In this document: in pieces, positions 42,333 through 52,221 of the stretch
Layout of the letters: every line of letters starts with the position of its first letter
How positions within the stretch are numbered: position 1 is the first letter of the stretch
Origin: Opitutales bacterium
Lineage (GTDB): Bacteria > Verrucomicrobiota > Verrucomicrobiia > Opitutales > Oceanipulchritudinaceae
Reading direction: 5' to 3'
Length of the DNA: 64,000 nt
Assembly: GCA_020831485.1 (NCBI GenBank)
Contig: JAFIGG010000002.1
Span: 1 to 64,000 of the forward strand
Notes under the pieces: generated by a model
Databases searched by the model: none
What the model saw: only the letters and a program-made list of their open reading frames with translations
What the model was told of the DNA's origin: nothing
Made by a program: the position numbers and the translations under genes

Positions 42333-45300
42333 ATGAAATATAGTTCGTCTCTTAGTCTTCGATTCCGCGGTTTGCTGGCCGCTGCAATCATACCCTCTTT
42401 TATTGTGCCTTTAAGCACAGCGCAGGACGATGATGAAATACCTGTTTTCGACCTGCCGTCATTTGAAGTAACGGGTAGTTACATTCGTCAATTTGATGAA
42501 GAAGGCTCTATGCCGGTAACTGTAATTAATTTTGAGGATGTCGATGGTGAAGGTTTTATGACTCCTACCGAGTTTTATAATGACCTTTCCATGGCAGGTG
42601 GCATTTCAATCGGAGAAGGCGAAGATGGTCCGAATGCCGCACGCGGGGATGTTTCGTCGATTAATTTGAGAGAACTGGGTCCAGGCAACACTTTGGTGCT
42701 TTTGAATAATCGGAGACTGACCCCCCACCCTATGTCTCAGTCCCTGGGTGGAACGCCGACTTTGGTTGTCAATATCAACACTATTCCCGATGCGGCTATT
42801 CAGCGTGTAGAGATCCTGCGCGACGGTGCTTCGGCACTGTATGGAACAGACGCCACTGCTGGTGTGGTTAATACCATCCTTCGCCGCGATTACGAGGGCT
42901 CTCGGTTGACAGTTCGTTATGGATTCTCCGAAGACACTACTTTTCGTGAGTACCGCGCTGACTTCGCGCATGGCGTGAATTTCAATGATAACCGGACCAA
43001 TATCGCGATCTTCGGGCAAATCTTCGACAGGAGTGGGATGAGGGCTTCGGAAAGGTCCTATTCGGCTTCGGCGGACAGCCGTCCACTGCTTCCTGAAGAA
43101 TGGGAAGGCAATAACAGTTTCCGAAACCTTTCAGCCGTATCTCCCTGGGCTGGCTTTATTGCCGGTGGATTGTCTCCGGATGGAAATGTTTTCCGGGGTC
43201 AACGTGTCCGCTCAGGCTCAACAAACGTTTCGACTGCCGACGGCCGGTTTCATATCCGACCTGATGGTCTCCTGGAGGGCGGAATTACTTCACCGCAGAA
43301 CCCGGACAACGTTGTTGCCGATGGAAATCTGAATCCCGAGAGTCTGCGCTACGATCAGGGTCCCGACATTTGGTTAACACCTCAGTCCCGACGCTACAAC
43401 CTGTATGGGACCCTGAACCACCATCTTACAAATAACCTCAGCTTCTTCATGGAGCTGGGTCACTACCGCGCGAGTTCAATGACCCACCGGGCCCCGATTC
43501 CAATGGATGAAGGCCTCGCGTTTATGATTGTGCCAAAGACGAATTACTGGAATCCGCTCGGATCCGTAAATACTCCAAACCGTCTTCCCGGGGAACTCAC
43601 GATTGGGGGAACGGCATTGCCCGACGAAGGGATTGATCTGCTCATCCGACGTTATCGTCCAGTTGACTTCGGGCCTCGCATCGTAGAAGTGGAAAGCCGC
43701 TCCAACCGTTTCGTTGCTGGTTTCCGCGGACAGGTTCAGAACTGGTCCTGGGAATCGGGCGCTGTCTGGAACGATTCCCGCACCACTGACACTGAGTTGA
43801 ATCGTGTCAGCAAAACGCTTTTCCTGCGTGATCTTTCGCTCGACACTCCCGATGCATACAATCCCTTCAACGGTCCTTTCGCAAATCCTGAAGAAGTTCT
43901 GGAGCGTTCTCGTATTGAGGTGACCCGTATCGGTGAGACTGAGTTGGGGCTCGTTGATGTCAGGGCATCTACCTTCAATCTGTTCGAGCTCGCAGCGGGT
44001 CCAGTTGGATTCGCGGCAGGAGCGGAATACCGATATGAGAGCTATGCGGACATTCGTGATGACCGAATCAATGGCACTATCAATTTTGACCCACAAAGCA
44101 TGGAGGCACGTTTTCCGGAAATCCCAACCGGTGCAATTCCCTCGAACTATCAACCGGATTCCAGTGATGTTGTTGGGGTCAGTGCAACCGAAAACACCTC
44201 TGCGGATCGCGATGTAATCTCTGCATTCAGTGAAATGCAAGTCCCCATCTTCAGTCGCAGAAATGCTTTGCCCGGCCTGCATCGACTGGAAATGCAACTT
44301 GCGGTTCGCCACGAGGGTTACAGCGATTTTGGCAGCGCGACTAAACCCAAGATTGCCCTTTCATGGTATCCAATTCCTTCGGCATTTATCCGTGCCAGTT
44401 ATTCACAGGGATTTCGGGCTCCCAATCTGGCTCAGCTCTATGAAGGCGAGACCGAACGCCTCAGTCAGGGCCGTGAAGACTTCTACCGGACTATGTACTT
44501 GCCGGCCAACGAAGTCAGCGACCGGGATCGCGGTTTCTCTTATCGTCAAACCATTTCGGGTGGTAACGTTGACCTGACACCGGAGGAAACAGATACATTC
44601 TCCATTGGCCTGGTGGTTTCCCCTCCATGGCTTGAGGGATTGACGCTTTCCCTCGACGGCTGGTTCATTGAGCAGAAAGACGTTATCTCGCGCTTCGGCG
44701 TGGCCGAGGCCATCGCGCTGGATTCATATTTGAGGGATACAACGCCGGATATGCACAACCCGAATGTGGTCCGCACCGACCCAACGCCTTCAGAGGTCAC
44801 CATTTACGAAGCCCAGGGCAAACGTCCGGCTGGTGAAATTCTCTATGTGTATGATCCCGCCCTGAACATTGATAGCAGAAAAGCGCAAGGCTTGGATTTT
44901 GCAGCAAGCTACCGCATTCCATGGCAGGCTTTGGGCCGCTTCACATTCCGCTTCAATGCGAGTTATTATCTGAAATACGAAGAGAATCGAAGTGATTTGG
45001 ATGAGTTGCTGGATTATGTGGAGGGTGTATTGGTTCCCGCGAACCGTGATGTTTCCGCTATTGGCGGCGTTGTCCCTGACAAAATTCGCCGGGACGGTTT
45101 CCCCCGCTACCGCATGGACGGTTCCATTGCCTGGCGCAATGGACCATGGGGCGCCCGCCTTGCGCACCGCTACATGGACCATTTCTACGACACCAACGCA
45201 ACGCATACAGATACTGGGGAATCATGGAAGGTTTCTCACGCCACGAGAACTGATTTCCATGTCGACTATCGCTTTAGCGTTGGAGACCGCTTCCCCCGCT

Positions 45301-45434
45301 ACCGCATCCGCGTCGGCGTCCGCAATCTCTTTGATGTGGACCCTCCTCTCACGTCCACCGGCCGTGGATACACCTGGCGCTATCACAGCAACCGTGGACG
45401 CTACTGGCACACTGCCCTGCGTGCGGACTTCTAA
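42333..45434 (+). CDS. TonB-dependent outer-membrane receptor
   Basis: A 1033-residue receptor. A signal peptide (LAAAIIPSFIVPLSTAQ) precedes the plug domain at about residues 45-195 (FEVTGSYIRQFDEEGSMPVTV; IQRVEILRDGASALYGTDATAGVVN). The 22-strand barrel ends in an aromatic terminus (LRADF). Receptors of this type take up ligands too large for porins, driven by TonB. Its place between aspartase and the transporter/peptidase genes suggests cyanophycin fragments or beta-Asp-Arg as ligand. There is no SusD-like partner. Confidence 0.94.
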   Translation: MKYSSSLSLRFRGLLAAAIIPSFIVPLSTAQDDDEIPVFDLPSFEVTGSYIRQFDEEGSMPVTVINFEDVDGEGFMTPTEFYNDLSMAGGISIGEGEDGPNAARGDVSSINLRELGPGNTLVLLNNRRLTPHPMSQSLGGTPTLVVNINTIPDAAIQRVEILRDGASALYGTDATAGVVNTILRRDYEGSRLTVRYGFSEDTTFREYRADFAHGVNFNDNRTNIAIFGQIFDRSGMRASERSYSASADSRPLLPEEWEGNNSFRNLSAVSPWAGFIAGGLSPDGNVFRGQRVRSGSTNVSTADGRFHIRPDGLLEGGITSPQNPDNVVADGNLNPESLRYDQGPDIWLTPQSRRYNLYGTLNHHLTNNLSFFMELGHYRASSMTHRAPIPMDEGLAFMIVPKTNYWNPLGSVNTPNRLPGELTIGGTALPDEGIDLLIRRYRPVDFGPRIVEVESRSNRFVAGFRGQVQNWSWESGAVWNDSRTTDTELNRVSKTLFLRDLSLDTPDAYNPFNGPFANPEEVLERSRIEVTRIGETELGLVDVRASTFNLFELAAGPVGFAAGAEYRYESYADIRDDRINGTINFDPQSMEARFPEIPTGAIPSNYQPDSSDVVGVSATENTSADRDVISAFSEMQVPIFSRRNALPGLHRLEMQLAVRHEGYSDFGSATKPKIALSWYPIPSAFIRASYSQGFRAPNLAQLYEGETERLSQGREDFYRTMYLPANEVSDRDRGFSYRQTISGGNVDLTPEETDTFSIGLVVSPPWLEGLTLSLDGWFIEQKDVISRFGVAEAIALDSYLRDTTPDMHNPNVVRTDPTPSEVTIYEAQGKRPAGEILYVYDPALNIDSRKAQGLDFAASYRIPWQALGRFTFRFNASYYLKYEENRSDLDELLDYVEGVLVPANRDVSAIGGVVPDKIRRDGFPRYRMDGSIAWRNGPWGARLAHRYMDHFYDTNATHTDTGESWKVSHATRTDFHVDYRFSVGDRFPRYRIRVGVRNLFDVDPPLTSTGRGYTWRYHSNRGRYWHTALRADF

Positions 45435-45467
45435 AATAAACCCCAACTTTATTCAGCCCGAAAGAAC

Positions 45468-46871
45468 ATGTCTTTCCGTACACCAACACTCTTAGAATCG
45501 TTAATTCCATTATTTGCCATAGCTTTATTCCTTGGCGTTGGTTATGGAGTGCTCGGAATACGGGCGGAGATACTGCTTCTTGCGGCGACTGCTGTAGCCA
45601 GTGCTCTCGCTTGGCGCATGGGCTATCGCTACAAGGATTTGGAGGAAGGTATAATAGCGAGCATGATGAAGGGCATGCCGGCAATGTTGATTGTCATCGT
45701 TGTCGGTGCCCTCATCGGTTCATGGATTGCATCAGGCACAATCCCGATGCTCATCTACTATGGTTTGGAGATTATTTCTCCGAAATACTTCCTGGTTACA
45801 GCCTGTCTGGTATCCGCAGTGGTTTCATTGGTTACGGGAACTTCCTACGGAACGGTTGGGACGATTGGTGTGGCATTTGTTGGGATTGCCGAAGGATTGG
45901 GAATCCCTTTGGGGCAGGCAGCTGGAGCCATTGTGGCTGGTGCCTATTTCGGGGATAAGCTGTCCCCCTTCTCGGACACCACAAATCTGGCGCCTATCGC
46001 GGTGCAGGGTAACCTTTACGATCATATCCGTCATACCCTCTGGACCACAACGCCTGCGATGTTGTTGGGGTTGATTGTATACTTCTATCTGGGCTTAACC
46101 CGTCATTCCGATGGAAGCAGCATCGTACCAGCTGCGATCGAAATGCAGGAAACGATTGTTGCCAACTTCACCTTTCATCCTCTGCTAATCCTTCCGCCGG
46201 TCATTACGCTTACCCTTGCGATTATGCGGAAGCCGGTCATCCCGGGAATGCTACTTGCCTCTTTGGTCGCCTCGATACTGGCGATGGTCTACCAGGGTGC
46301 TGTCTTTAAGGAGGCGATGAATGTAATGGTCATCGGATATCATGGGATTACCGGTAGCGAGATGGTCGATTTGCTGCTCCAACGCGGCGGTATGCTGTCC
46401 ATGATGAATGTAAAGTTGATCGCTTTCTGTGCATTTGCCTTCGGAGGAGTTATTCAGCACACAGGTATGCTGGCCGTTATTCTGCAGGCGTTGACACGCT
46501 TCGCGAATACGACCGGTCGACTTGTGCTCACTGCTGTGACAGCCTCAATTACCACCGCGGTGATGACTGGTAGTTCCTTCCTCTCCATTCTCATTCCCGG
46601 TGAACTCTTCGCTCCGGCATTTAAAAAGCACAAACTGGCCGCAAAGAACCTTTCCAGAACCACAGAGGACAGCGGAACAGTGATTGTTCCATTGGTTCCC
46701 TGGAGCATCGCCGGAGTGTTCATGGCTGCGACCCTGAATGTGCCAGTGATCAGCTATGCGCCATGGGCCATTCTTTGCTACACTGGATTTATCTTTGCGA
46801 TTATTTACGGATATACGGGCATCGGTATCGCGCCGAAGATCCGTGATGATGAAACCCAACCTGGAAGCTAA
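45468..46871 (+). CDS. NhaC-superfamily Na+/H+ antiporter or amino-acid transporter
   Basis: A 467-residue inner-membrane protein with about 11 helices. NhaC motifs include VTGTSYGTVGTIGVAFVGIA, GAYFGDKLSPFSDTTNLA and LPWSIAGVF-like VPLVPWSIAGVFMA. NhaC-family members include Na+/H+ and malate/lactate antiporters as well as predicted amino-acid carriers (LysW, MetT, TyrT). In this operon it is the only inner-membrane transporter, so import of beta-Asp-Arg, Arg or Asp, or export of a C4 acid, is plausible. Confidence 0.9.
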   Translation: MSFRTPTLLESLIPLFAIALFLGVGYGVLGIRAEILLLAATAVASALAWRMGYRYKDLEEGIIASMMKGMPAMLIVIVVGALIGSWIASGTIPMLIYYGLEIISPKYFLVTACLVSAVVSLVTGTSYGTVGTIGVAFVGIAEGLGIPLGQAAGAIVAGAYFGDKLSPFSDTTNLAPIAVQGNLYDHIRHTLWTTTPAMLLGLIVYFYLGLTRHSDGSSIVPAAIEMQETIVANFTFHPLLILPPVITLTLAIMRKPVIPGMLLASLVASILAMVYQGAVFKEAMNVMVIGYHGITGSEMVDLLLQRGGMLSMMNVKLIAFCAFAFGGVIQHTGMLAVILQALTRFANTTGRLVLTAVTASITTAVMTGSSFLSILIPGELFAPAFKKHKLAAKNLSRTTEDSGTVIVPLVPWSIAGVFMAATLNVPVISYAPWAILCYTGFIFAIIYGYTGIGIAPKIRDDETQPGS

Positions 46872-46876
46872 TATTT

Positions 46877-47845
46877 ATGTATACACTTGTTATCCATGGC
46901 GGAGCGGGCGCATTGAGTCGCGACGCTATGACTCCTGAAATTGAGAACTCGTTTCGCTCCGGATTGAGCCATGCACTGAATATCGGAGAAGCAATTCTCA
47001 AAAGAGGCGGATCCAGCCTGGACGCCGTTGAAGCTGCCGTCAAGGAACTCGAAGACTGTCCCTTGTTTAATGCCGGACGCGGGTCCAACTTTACATTCGA
47101 TGGCATCAACGAAATGGATGCCTCGATTATGGAAGGTGCAACGCTCCGAGCGGGCGCTGTGTCTATGGTGCGTCGTATCAAAAACCCGATAAGCCTTGCC
47201 CGCAAACTGCTCGATAAAAACGAGCACGTTTTACTCACAGCCGAAGGTGCCCAGCGTTTTGCCCGTGAATGCAGAATCGCGGAAGTCAGTGATGACTATT
47301 TTCATACCGACTTTCGCTGGCGTGCAATGCTTAGGAACCGGGATTCTGGAAGTTCCAAATTATCTGAAGATGTCGTTCCGGATGGAGAGGTCTGTGATCC
47401 TCTTGACAAAAAATTCGGCACGGTTGGCGCCGTGGCGATGGATATCGAAGGAAACCTTGCCGCTGCGACTTCTACAGGCGGCACTACTGCAAAATATCCG
47501 GGCCGCGTTGGAGACTCCGCCATCATTGGTAGCGGTACCTATGCCAACAATGAAACCTGTGCGATTTCATGCACCGGTCATGGTGAATATTTTATCCGCA
47601 ACGTTACCGCTCACGAGATCAGTAACTTGATGATGTATAAGGGTATGTCTCTGAATGAGGCCGCGGACGAGGTGGTGCATAAGCAACTCATCGAAATGGG
47701 GGGTCGCGGTGGTGTCATCGGGGTGGATACGAAAGGCAACATCGCTGTGCCTTTCAATACCCCGGGAATGTACCACGCCTACATCACATCCGATGGTCAG
47801 CACTTTACGGGGATTTTTAAGGACGAGGGCATTGCTGCCAAATGA
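46877..47845 (+). CDS. iaaA: isoaspartyl peptidase / L-asparaginase (plant-type)
   Basis: A 322-residue Ntn hydrolase without signal peptide, so cytoplasmic. VIHGGAGALSRD starts the alpha subunit. LFNAGRGSNFTFDGINEMDASIM is typical, and self-cleavage is expected before Thr182 in KKFGTVGAVAMD, with the substrate loop TSTGGTTAKYPGRVGDSAIIGSGTYA following. Plant-type enzymes hydrolyse beta-aspartyl dipeptides and are known to split beta-Asp-Arg in cyanobacteria. It lies between the transporter and the exported hydrolase (stop overlaps the next start by 4 bp). Confidence 0.95.
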   Translation: MYTLVIHGGAGALSRDAMTPEIENSFRSGLSHALNIGEAILKRGGSSLDAVEAAVKELEDCPLFNAGRGSNFTFDGINEMDASIMEGATLRAGAVSMVRRIKNPISLARKLLDKNEHVLLTAEGAQRFARECRIAEVSDDYFHTDFRWRAMLRNRDSGSSKLSEDVVPDGEVCDPLDKKFGTVGAVAMDIEGNLAAATSTGGTTAKYPGRVGDSAIIGSGTYANNETCAISCTGHGEYFIRNVTAHEISNLMMYKGMSLNEAADEVVHKQLIEMGGRGGVIGVDTKGNIAVPFNTPGMYHAYITSDGQHFTGIFKDEGIAAK

Positions 47846-48723
47846 ATTTTTCCGGACTATTTAAACTCTGCCTGATGGCTTTGCTCGTTGCCTTTGCTGG
47901 CAATGGTGCATTTGCGGATTCCCTTAAAGAAGGTAAGGGAACCTTCCGTTTTAAGAATGGAGACGGACCCGAGATTCGTGTCTTTTACTACAAGGCGAAG
48001 GATCTGCCGGACAACAGTCCGATCATGTTTGTGATGCATGGGGTCAACAGAGATGCAGATCGATATCTGGCTGAATGGCGCCGCTTAGCTCGGGAGTATG
48101 GCTTCCTCCTCATTTGTCCCGAATTCTCAGAAAATGCATTTCCTGGCGCGAGGGGTTACAATCTGGGCAATGTATTCGATACCGACGGAAACATGAATCC
48201 CGAGGAACTTTGGTCTTACTCCTATATTGAGGGAATTTTTGATGACGTTAAGAAGCGGACTGGCTACCGCAACCGCGGCTATTACATGTATGGTCATTCG
48301 GCGGGCTCTCAATTTGTTCATCGAATGATATTTTTTCAGCCCCAGGCACGGTTCATCAAGGCTGTCTCCGCCAACGCAGGTTGGTACACCCTACCGCTGC
48401 CCGATATCGACTTTCCTTACGGCCTTAACAACACTCCGGTTTCGCGCAGAGACCTGATGCGTGCCCTGAATCAACCGCTGGTTGTGCTTTTGGGCACCAA
48501 AGACAATGACCCGAACCATCGCCACTTGCGCCGGGCCCCTGAGGCGATGCGACAAGGGGACCACCGCTTCGAGCGTGGCCATACCTTCTACTTTATGGGT
48601 GAGAAGCAGGCCCGTCACCTGAGCGTCAATTTCGGCTGGGAGATCAAACATGTTCCGGGCGTTGCTCACCACAACCGTTACATGGCTGCCGCTGCAGTCG
48701 AAGAGCTTTTTGGAAACAAGTAA
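47842..48723 (+). CDS. exported alpha/beta hydrolase (paralogue 1)
   Basis: A 293-residue secreted hydrolase with signal peptide (CLMALLVAFAGNGAFA). The oxyanion region is MFVMHGVNRDADRYLAEW, the nucleophile is Ser153 in YGHSAGSQFVHRM, the probable acid is Asp in GTKDNDPNHRHL, and the His is in VPGVAHHNRYM. It is related to dienelactone-hydrolase or PHB-depolymerase-like folds. Two other genes of the operon (53076 and 54643) carry the same domain. The substrate is unknown. It directly follows the isoaspartyl peptidase and directly precedes the cyanophycinases, so a role on the polymer or its side groups is inferred. Confidence 0.85.
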   Translation: MNFSGLFKLCLMALLVAFAGNGAFADSLKEGKGTFRFKNGDGPEIRVFYYKAKDLPDNSPIMFVMHGVNRDADRYLAEWRRLAREYGFLLICPEFSENAFPGARGYNLGNVFDTDGNMNPEELWSYSYIEGIFDDVKKRTGYRNRGYYMYGHSAGSQFVHRMIFFQPQARFIKAVSANAGWYTLPLPDIDFPYGLNNTPVSRRDLMRALNQPLVVLLGTKDNDPNHRHLRRAPEAMRQGDHRFERGHTFYFMGEKQARHLSVNFGWEIKHVPGVAHHNRYMAAAAVEELFGNK

Positions 48724-48735
48724 TCACCCATTAAG

Positions 48736-49965
48736 ATGATTCCCAAATTTATGAATTCACTCCTTTCATTCCGTTCCTCAAGAACGGTGGTCGCTTCGGC
48801 GCTCATAGCGTTGCTTTCCCCGTTTTCGCTGTATGCCGAAATGCTACACAGGGAGATCCCCGAAGGCGCGGGACCGCTGGTAATCGCAGGGGGAAGTGAG
48901 AGCGAGTCCTGGGAAGAGATTTTTGCTACCATAGTGGACTTGAAGTTGGAAGGTCGACCTTTGGCTGTCTTTGGAACCGGTCAAACCGATTCCAATGCTA
49001 GATCTGCCGGGGAAAATCTGGTCGCCCGGATAAATTCGACCTTCGGCGATGACACTGCTGTCTACGTTCATATCACATCCAGCTCGGGAGGAAACGATCC
49101 AAAGAATGTGGCTGCTATTCGCGCGGCTGGCGGAGTGTTTTTTGTAGGTGGTATTCAAGGTAGAATCATGGACGGATTCACCAATTCTGATGGAGATCCC
49201 AGCCCTGCATTTGAAGCCGTCTGGGAAATTTACGCCGCGGGTGCGGTTGTCGCTGGCAGTAGTGCCGGAGCCGCCATTATGGGTAGCCCAATGATATCCG
49301 GCGGGACATCCAGCAACGCGCTGGTCCGTGGTCCAACCCCCGCAGGGTCCTCGCCGCCTGGCGTGAACTATCGCGCGGGAATGGGTTTCAATCGGGATGC
49401 GGTTTACTGCCAACACCATATCGAACGGGGCCGCTTTGGCCGCCTGCTTACCGCAGTGGTTAATCCGGTTTTTGGCAGCGATTTTGGGATAGGAATTGCT
49501 GAGGACACTGCCCTCTTGATCGACAACAGCTCTCGCATTGCAACCGTGATTGGAAGCAAGGGAAGCATAGTGATCGATGCCTCGGAAGCCGAATTGCTGG
49601 ACCGCGGGCAAATGACCGGCGTCAAAGTACACTATCTCGACCGGGGAGACCGAATTAACCTGCGGACTCGTGAGATCCACATCGCCGATGGACGCCTTCC
49701 TGCAGACCCCAGCCAAACCGGTGATGCGATTGCGGTCGATGCCTGGGATGCGAATGCCATCTACGACCTGATGGTGCAAATTATGGATACCCAAGGGGTC
49801 GATTCCGGCATAGCCATCGATACAAACTTTAACCTCATTTTCGAAGCCACCAAAAACACGCAGCTGCTCCGCATGACCGATGAAACGGACGGTGTTCGCC
49901 CAACCTGGAGTGTCATCGATATGTCCCTGAGTGTTCTGCGCCGGGATGATGAAGCTCCTATCTGA
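48736..49965 (+). CDS. cphE: exported cyanophycinase
   Basis: A 409-residue S51-type serine peptidase that cuts cyanophycin into beta-Asp-Arg dipeptides. The signal peptide (VVASALIALLSPFSLYA) indicates export, like secreted CphE and unlike cytoplasmic CphB. The family motifs are present: GPLVIAGGSES, FFVGGIQGRIM, nucleophile Ser176 in AGSSAGAAIM, VYCQHHIERGRFGRLL, GIAEDTALLI. The usual Asp-Gln-His-Phe of this strand is Cys-Gln-His-His here. The second copy, downstream, is a close paralogue. Confidence 0.9.
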   Translation: MIPKFMNSLLSFRSSRTVVASALIALLSPFSLYAEMLHREIPEGAGPLVIAGGSESESWEEIFATIVDLKLEGRPLAVFGTGQTDSNARSAGENLVARINSTFGDDTAVYVHITSSSGGNDPKNVAAIRAAGGVFFVGGIQGRIMDGFTNSDGDPSPAFEAVWEIYAAGAVVAGSSAGAAIMGSPMISGGTSSNALVRGPTPAGSSPPGVNYRAGMGFNRDAVYCQHHIERGRFGRLLTAVVNPVFGSDFGIGIAEDTALLIDNSSRIATVIGSKGSIVIDASEAELLDRGQMTGVKVHYLDRGDRINLRTREIHIADGRLPADPSQTGDAIAVDAWDANAIYDLMVQIMDTQGVDSGIAIDTNFNLIFEATKNTQLLRMTDETDGVRPTWSVIDMSLSVLRRDDEAPI

Positions 49966-49986
49966 AGAAAATATCAACTTAAGCAA

Positions 49987-52191
49987 ATGAATCTTAAACT
50001 TATGAATTCACCTCTCTCATTCAATTCTTTCAGAAGGGTAGCTGTTTCGGCGCTCATCGCCCTACTCTCCTCTTTTACGCTATTTGCTGATACCTTGCCC
50101 ACCGAAATCCCGGAAGGTGCCGGCCCGCTTGTGATTGCAGGTGGAGGTGTAAACCAATCCTGGGATGAAATCTTCGGTACCATCGTCGACTTGAAGCTGG
50201 AAGACCGTCCGCTGGCCATTTTCGGGACCGGGCAATCCGTTTCCAATGCCCGCCCGGCAGGAGAAAATTTAGTCGACCGTATCAATACCACCTTTGGCGA
50301 AGGCACGGCGATATACGTTCATATTACTTCCAGTTCAGGCGGAAACGATCCGGACAACGCGGATGCGATTCTCTCTGCCGGAGGGGTGTTTTTTATTGGC
50401 GGCAGTCAGACAAGCATCATGAACGGTTTCACCAATTCCGGAGGAACTCCGACCCCTGCACTTGAAGCAATCTGGGAGATCTATGCAGAGGGTGCGGTTA
50501 TTGCGGGCAGCAGTGCCGGGGCCGCGATTATGAGCGACCCAATGATTTCCGGCGGGACTTCCAGCAATGCGTTGGCCCGCGGGGCAACCCCTGCCGGGTC
50601 CTCTCAGCCTGGAGTGAGCTATCGCGCGGGAATGGGCTTCAATCAAGATGCTGTCTACTGCCAGCACCATATTGAACGGGGCCGCTTTGGTCGCTTGCTC
50701 GCCGCCGTGGTCAGCCCGATTTTTGGCAGCGACCTGGGGATCGGAATTGCCGAGGACACTGCCCTATTGATCGACAACAGCACTCGCATTGGAACTGTGA
50801 TTGGAGGCAAGGGAAGCATAGTGATCGATGCCTCGGAAGCCGAATTACTGGATCGCGGTCAAATGACCGGCGTCAAAGTACACTACCTCGATCGGGGGGA
50901 TCGGATTAACCTGTTGACTCGTGAGATCTACATTGCCGATGGACGCCTTCCTGCAAATCCCAGCCAAACTGGTGATGAGATTACGGTGGGTGCCTGGGGC
51001 ACGAATGCCATCTACGACCTGATGGTACAAATCATGGACACGCAAGGGATCGACTCTGGGATCGCCAGCGATACAAACTTTGACCTCATTTTCGAAGCCA
51101 CCGGGGATACGCAGTTACTCCGAATGACCGACGAAGCGGACGGAGTTCGTCCAACCTGGAGTGTCACCGATATGACTCTGAGTGTGCTGCGGCGGGACGA
51201 TGAAGCTTCCCATTACCTGCATGACTGGCACTTCGAGGAAGCCGAAGGAACCGAAATGTCGGCAACTTTGAATTCAGCCCGGCCCTGGGTTACCTGGAAC
51301 GGCAATCTGGCGGATTCTTTTACCACCGGTGACGGTACTTTTCGCATCCAACGCAACGCTGGTGGTTTGAACCGGCGGGTCGATGTAGGCGAGACTGACG
51401 GCGCCGAAATCCTCTACATGCTAGTCGATTTTGCCGGCTGGAATCTTGCCGACGTTACCAATCCGGATGCCGGTGACATTGAGATTCGAATGCACTTTAT
51501 GAACGGCGAGGCCGCCGACAATCCTGGCCAGATCACCGCTGGTATGCGCCTGATTCACAATACGGATGGAACCGTCTCACTGCAGGCCGACTCGACCGGC
51601 ACAGCCGCGCCCGGTGGTGAAACCAGTGAGCCAGTGAGCCTCTTCAGCGAAACCCAACTGGAGGACCTGAAACTGGTAACTGCTTACAACACTGTTAAGC
51701 ACTCCTATTCAGTCTACTACCAGGAAGGTGATGGTGACTGGGTGGAATTCTTTGCCGGGAACACAAGCGGCCTTCGCGCTGCGATCTCTTTCAGAATGTG
51801 GATCCGGGGCGATTTCTATGGCGACGGTTTGAACTACATGGACCTGAATCGTTTCGCCGTAACAACCTTTTTCCCGGACGGAGACCCAGTGGATCAAGGC
51901 GATTCCGTAAGTATCTGGGATGAACTGGAAACGATCAACAACACTGGCTTTAAGGACACCAATATTGGGATTGTCTGGGACCAGCAATGGCCATGGGTCT
52001 ACCACGCGCCTTCACATGGCTGGATTTGGTTCAATTCCGAACAGGACTTGACCGAGGACGCCGGTATTTGGGGCTACCACGTGAATGCTTCCAAATGGAT
52101 CTGGGTCGGTCTGGAAGTCGACGGTTGGGTCTATGAAATGGGCGAGTCTTCGGAACAGTGGACGCCGGCAACAGAAATTGGGAATGACTAA
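49987..52191 (+). CDS. cphE: exported cyanophycinase with C-terminal binding modules
   Basis: A 734-residue secreted protein. Residues ~30-410 are a cyanophycinase closely matching the previous gene (Ser176 in GSSAGAAIM, YCQHHIERGRFGRLL, GIAEDTALLI). Residues ~415-625 are a DWHFEEAEGTEM-type beta-sandwich module, also seen in 52222, 53076 and 57606. The last ~95 residues are a Trp/Tyr-rich tail (WVYHAPSHGWIWF; ASKWIWVGLEVDGWVYEM). The modules probably hold the enzyme to the polymer granule or the cell surface. It arose by tandem duplication plus module gain. Confidence 0.9.
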   Translation: MNLKLMNSPLSFNSFRRVAVSALIALLSSFTLFADTLPTEIPEGAGPLVIAGGGVNQSWDEIFGTIVDLKLEDRPLAIFGTGQSVSNARPAGENLVDRINTTFGEGTAIYVHITSSSGGNDPDNADAILSAGGVFFIGGSQTSIMNGFTNSGGTPTPALEAIWEIYAEGAVIAGSSAGAAIMSDPMISGGTSSNALARGATPAGSSQPGVSYRAGMGFNQDAVYCQHHIERGRFGRLLAAVVSPIFGSDLGIGIAEDTALLIDNSTRIGTVIGGKGSIVIDASEAELLDRGQMTGVKVHYLDRGDRINLLTREIYIADGRLPANPSQTGDEITVGAWGTNAIYDLMVQIMDTQGIDSGIASDTNFDLIFEATGDTQLLRMTDEADGVRPTWSVTDMTLSVLRRDDEASHYLHDWHFEEAEGTEMSATLNSARPWVTWNGNLADSFTTGDGTFRIQRNAGGLNRRVDVGETDGAEILYMLVDFAGWNLADVTNPDAGDIEIRMHFMNGEAADNPGQITAGMRLIHNTDGTVSLQADSTGTAAPGGETSEPVSLFSETQLEDLKLVTAYNTVKHSYSVYYQEGDGDWVEFFAGNTSGLRAAISFRMWIRGDFYGDGLNYMDLNRFAVTTFFPDGDPVDQGDSVSIWDELETINNTGFKDTNIGIVWDQQWPWVYHAPSHGWIWFNSEQDLTEDAGIWGYHVNASKWIWVGLEVDGWVYEMGESSEQWTPATEIGND

Positions 52192-52221
52192 GATAGGATA
52201 ACGTTAAAAGGAAGGACGAAA

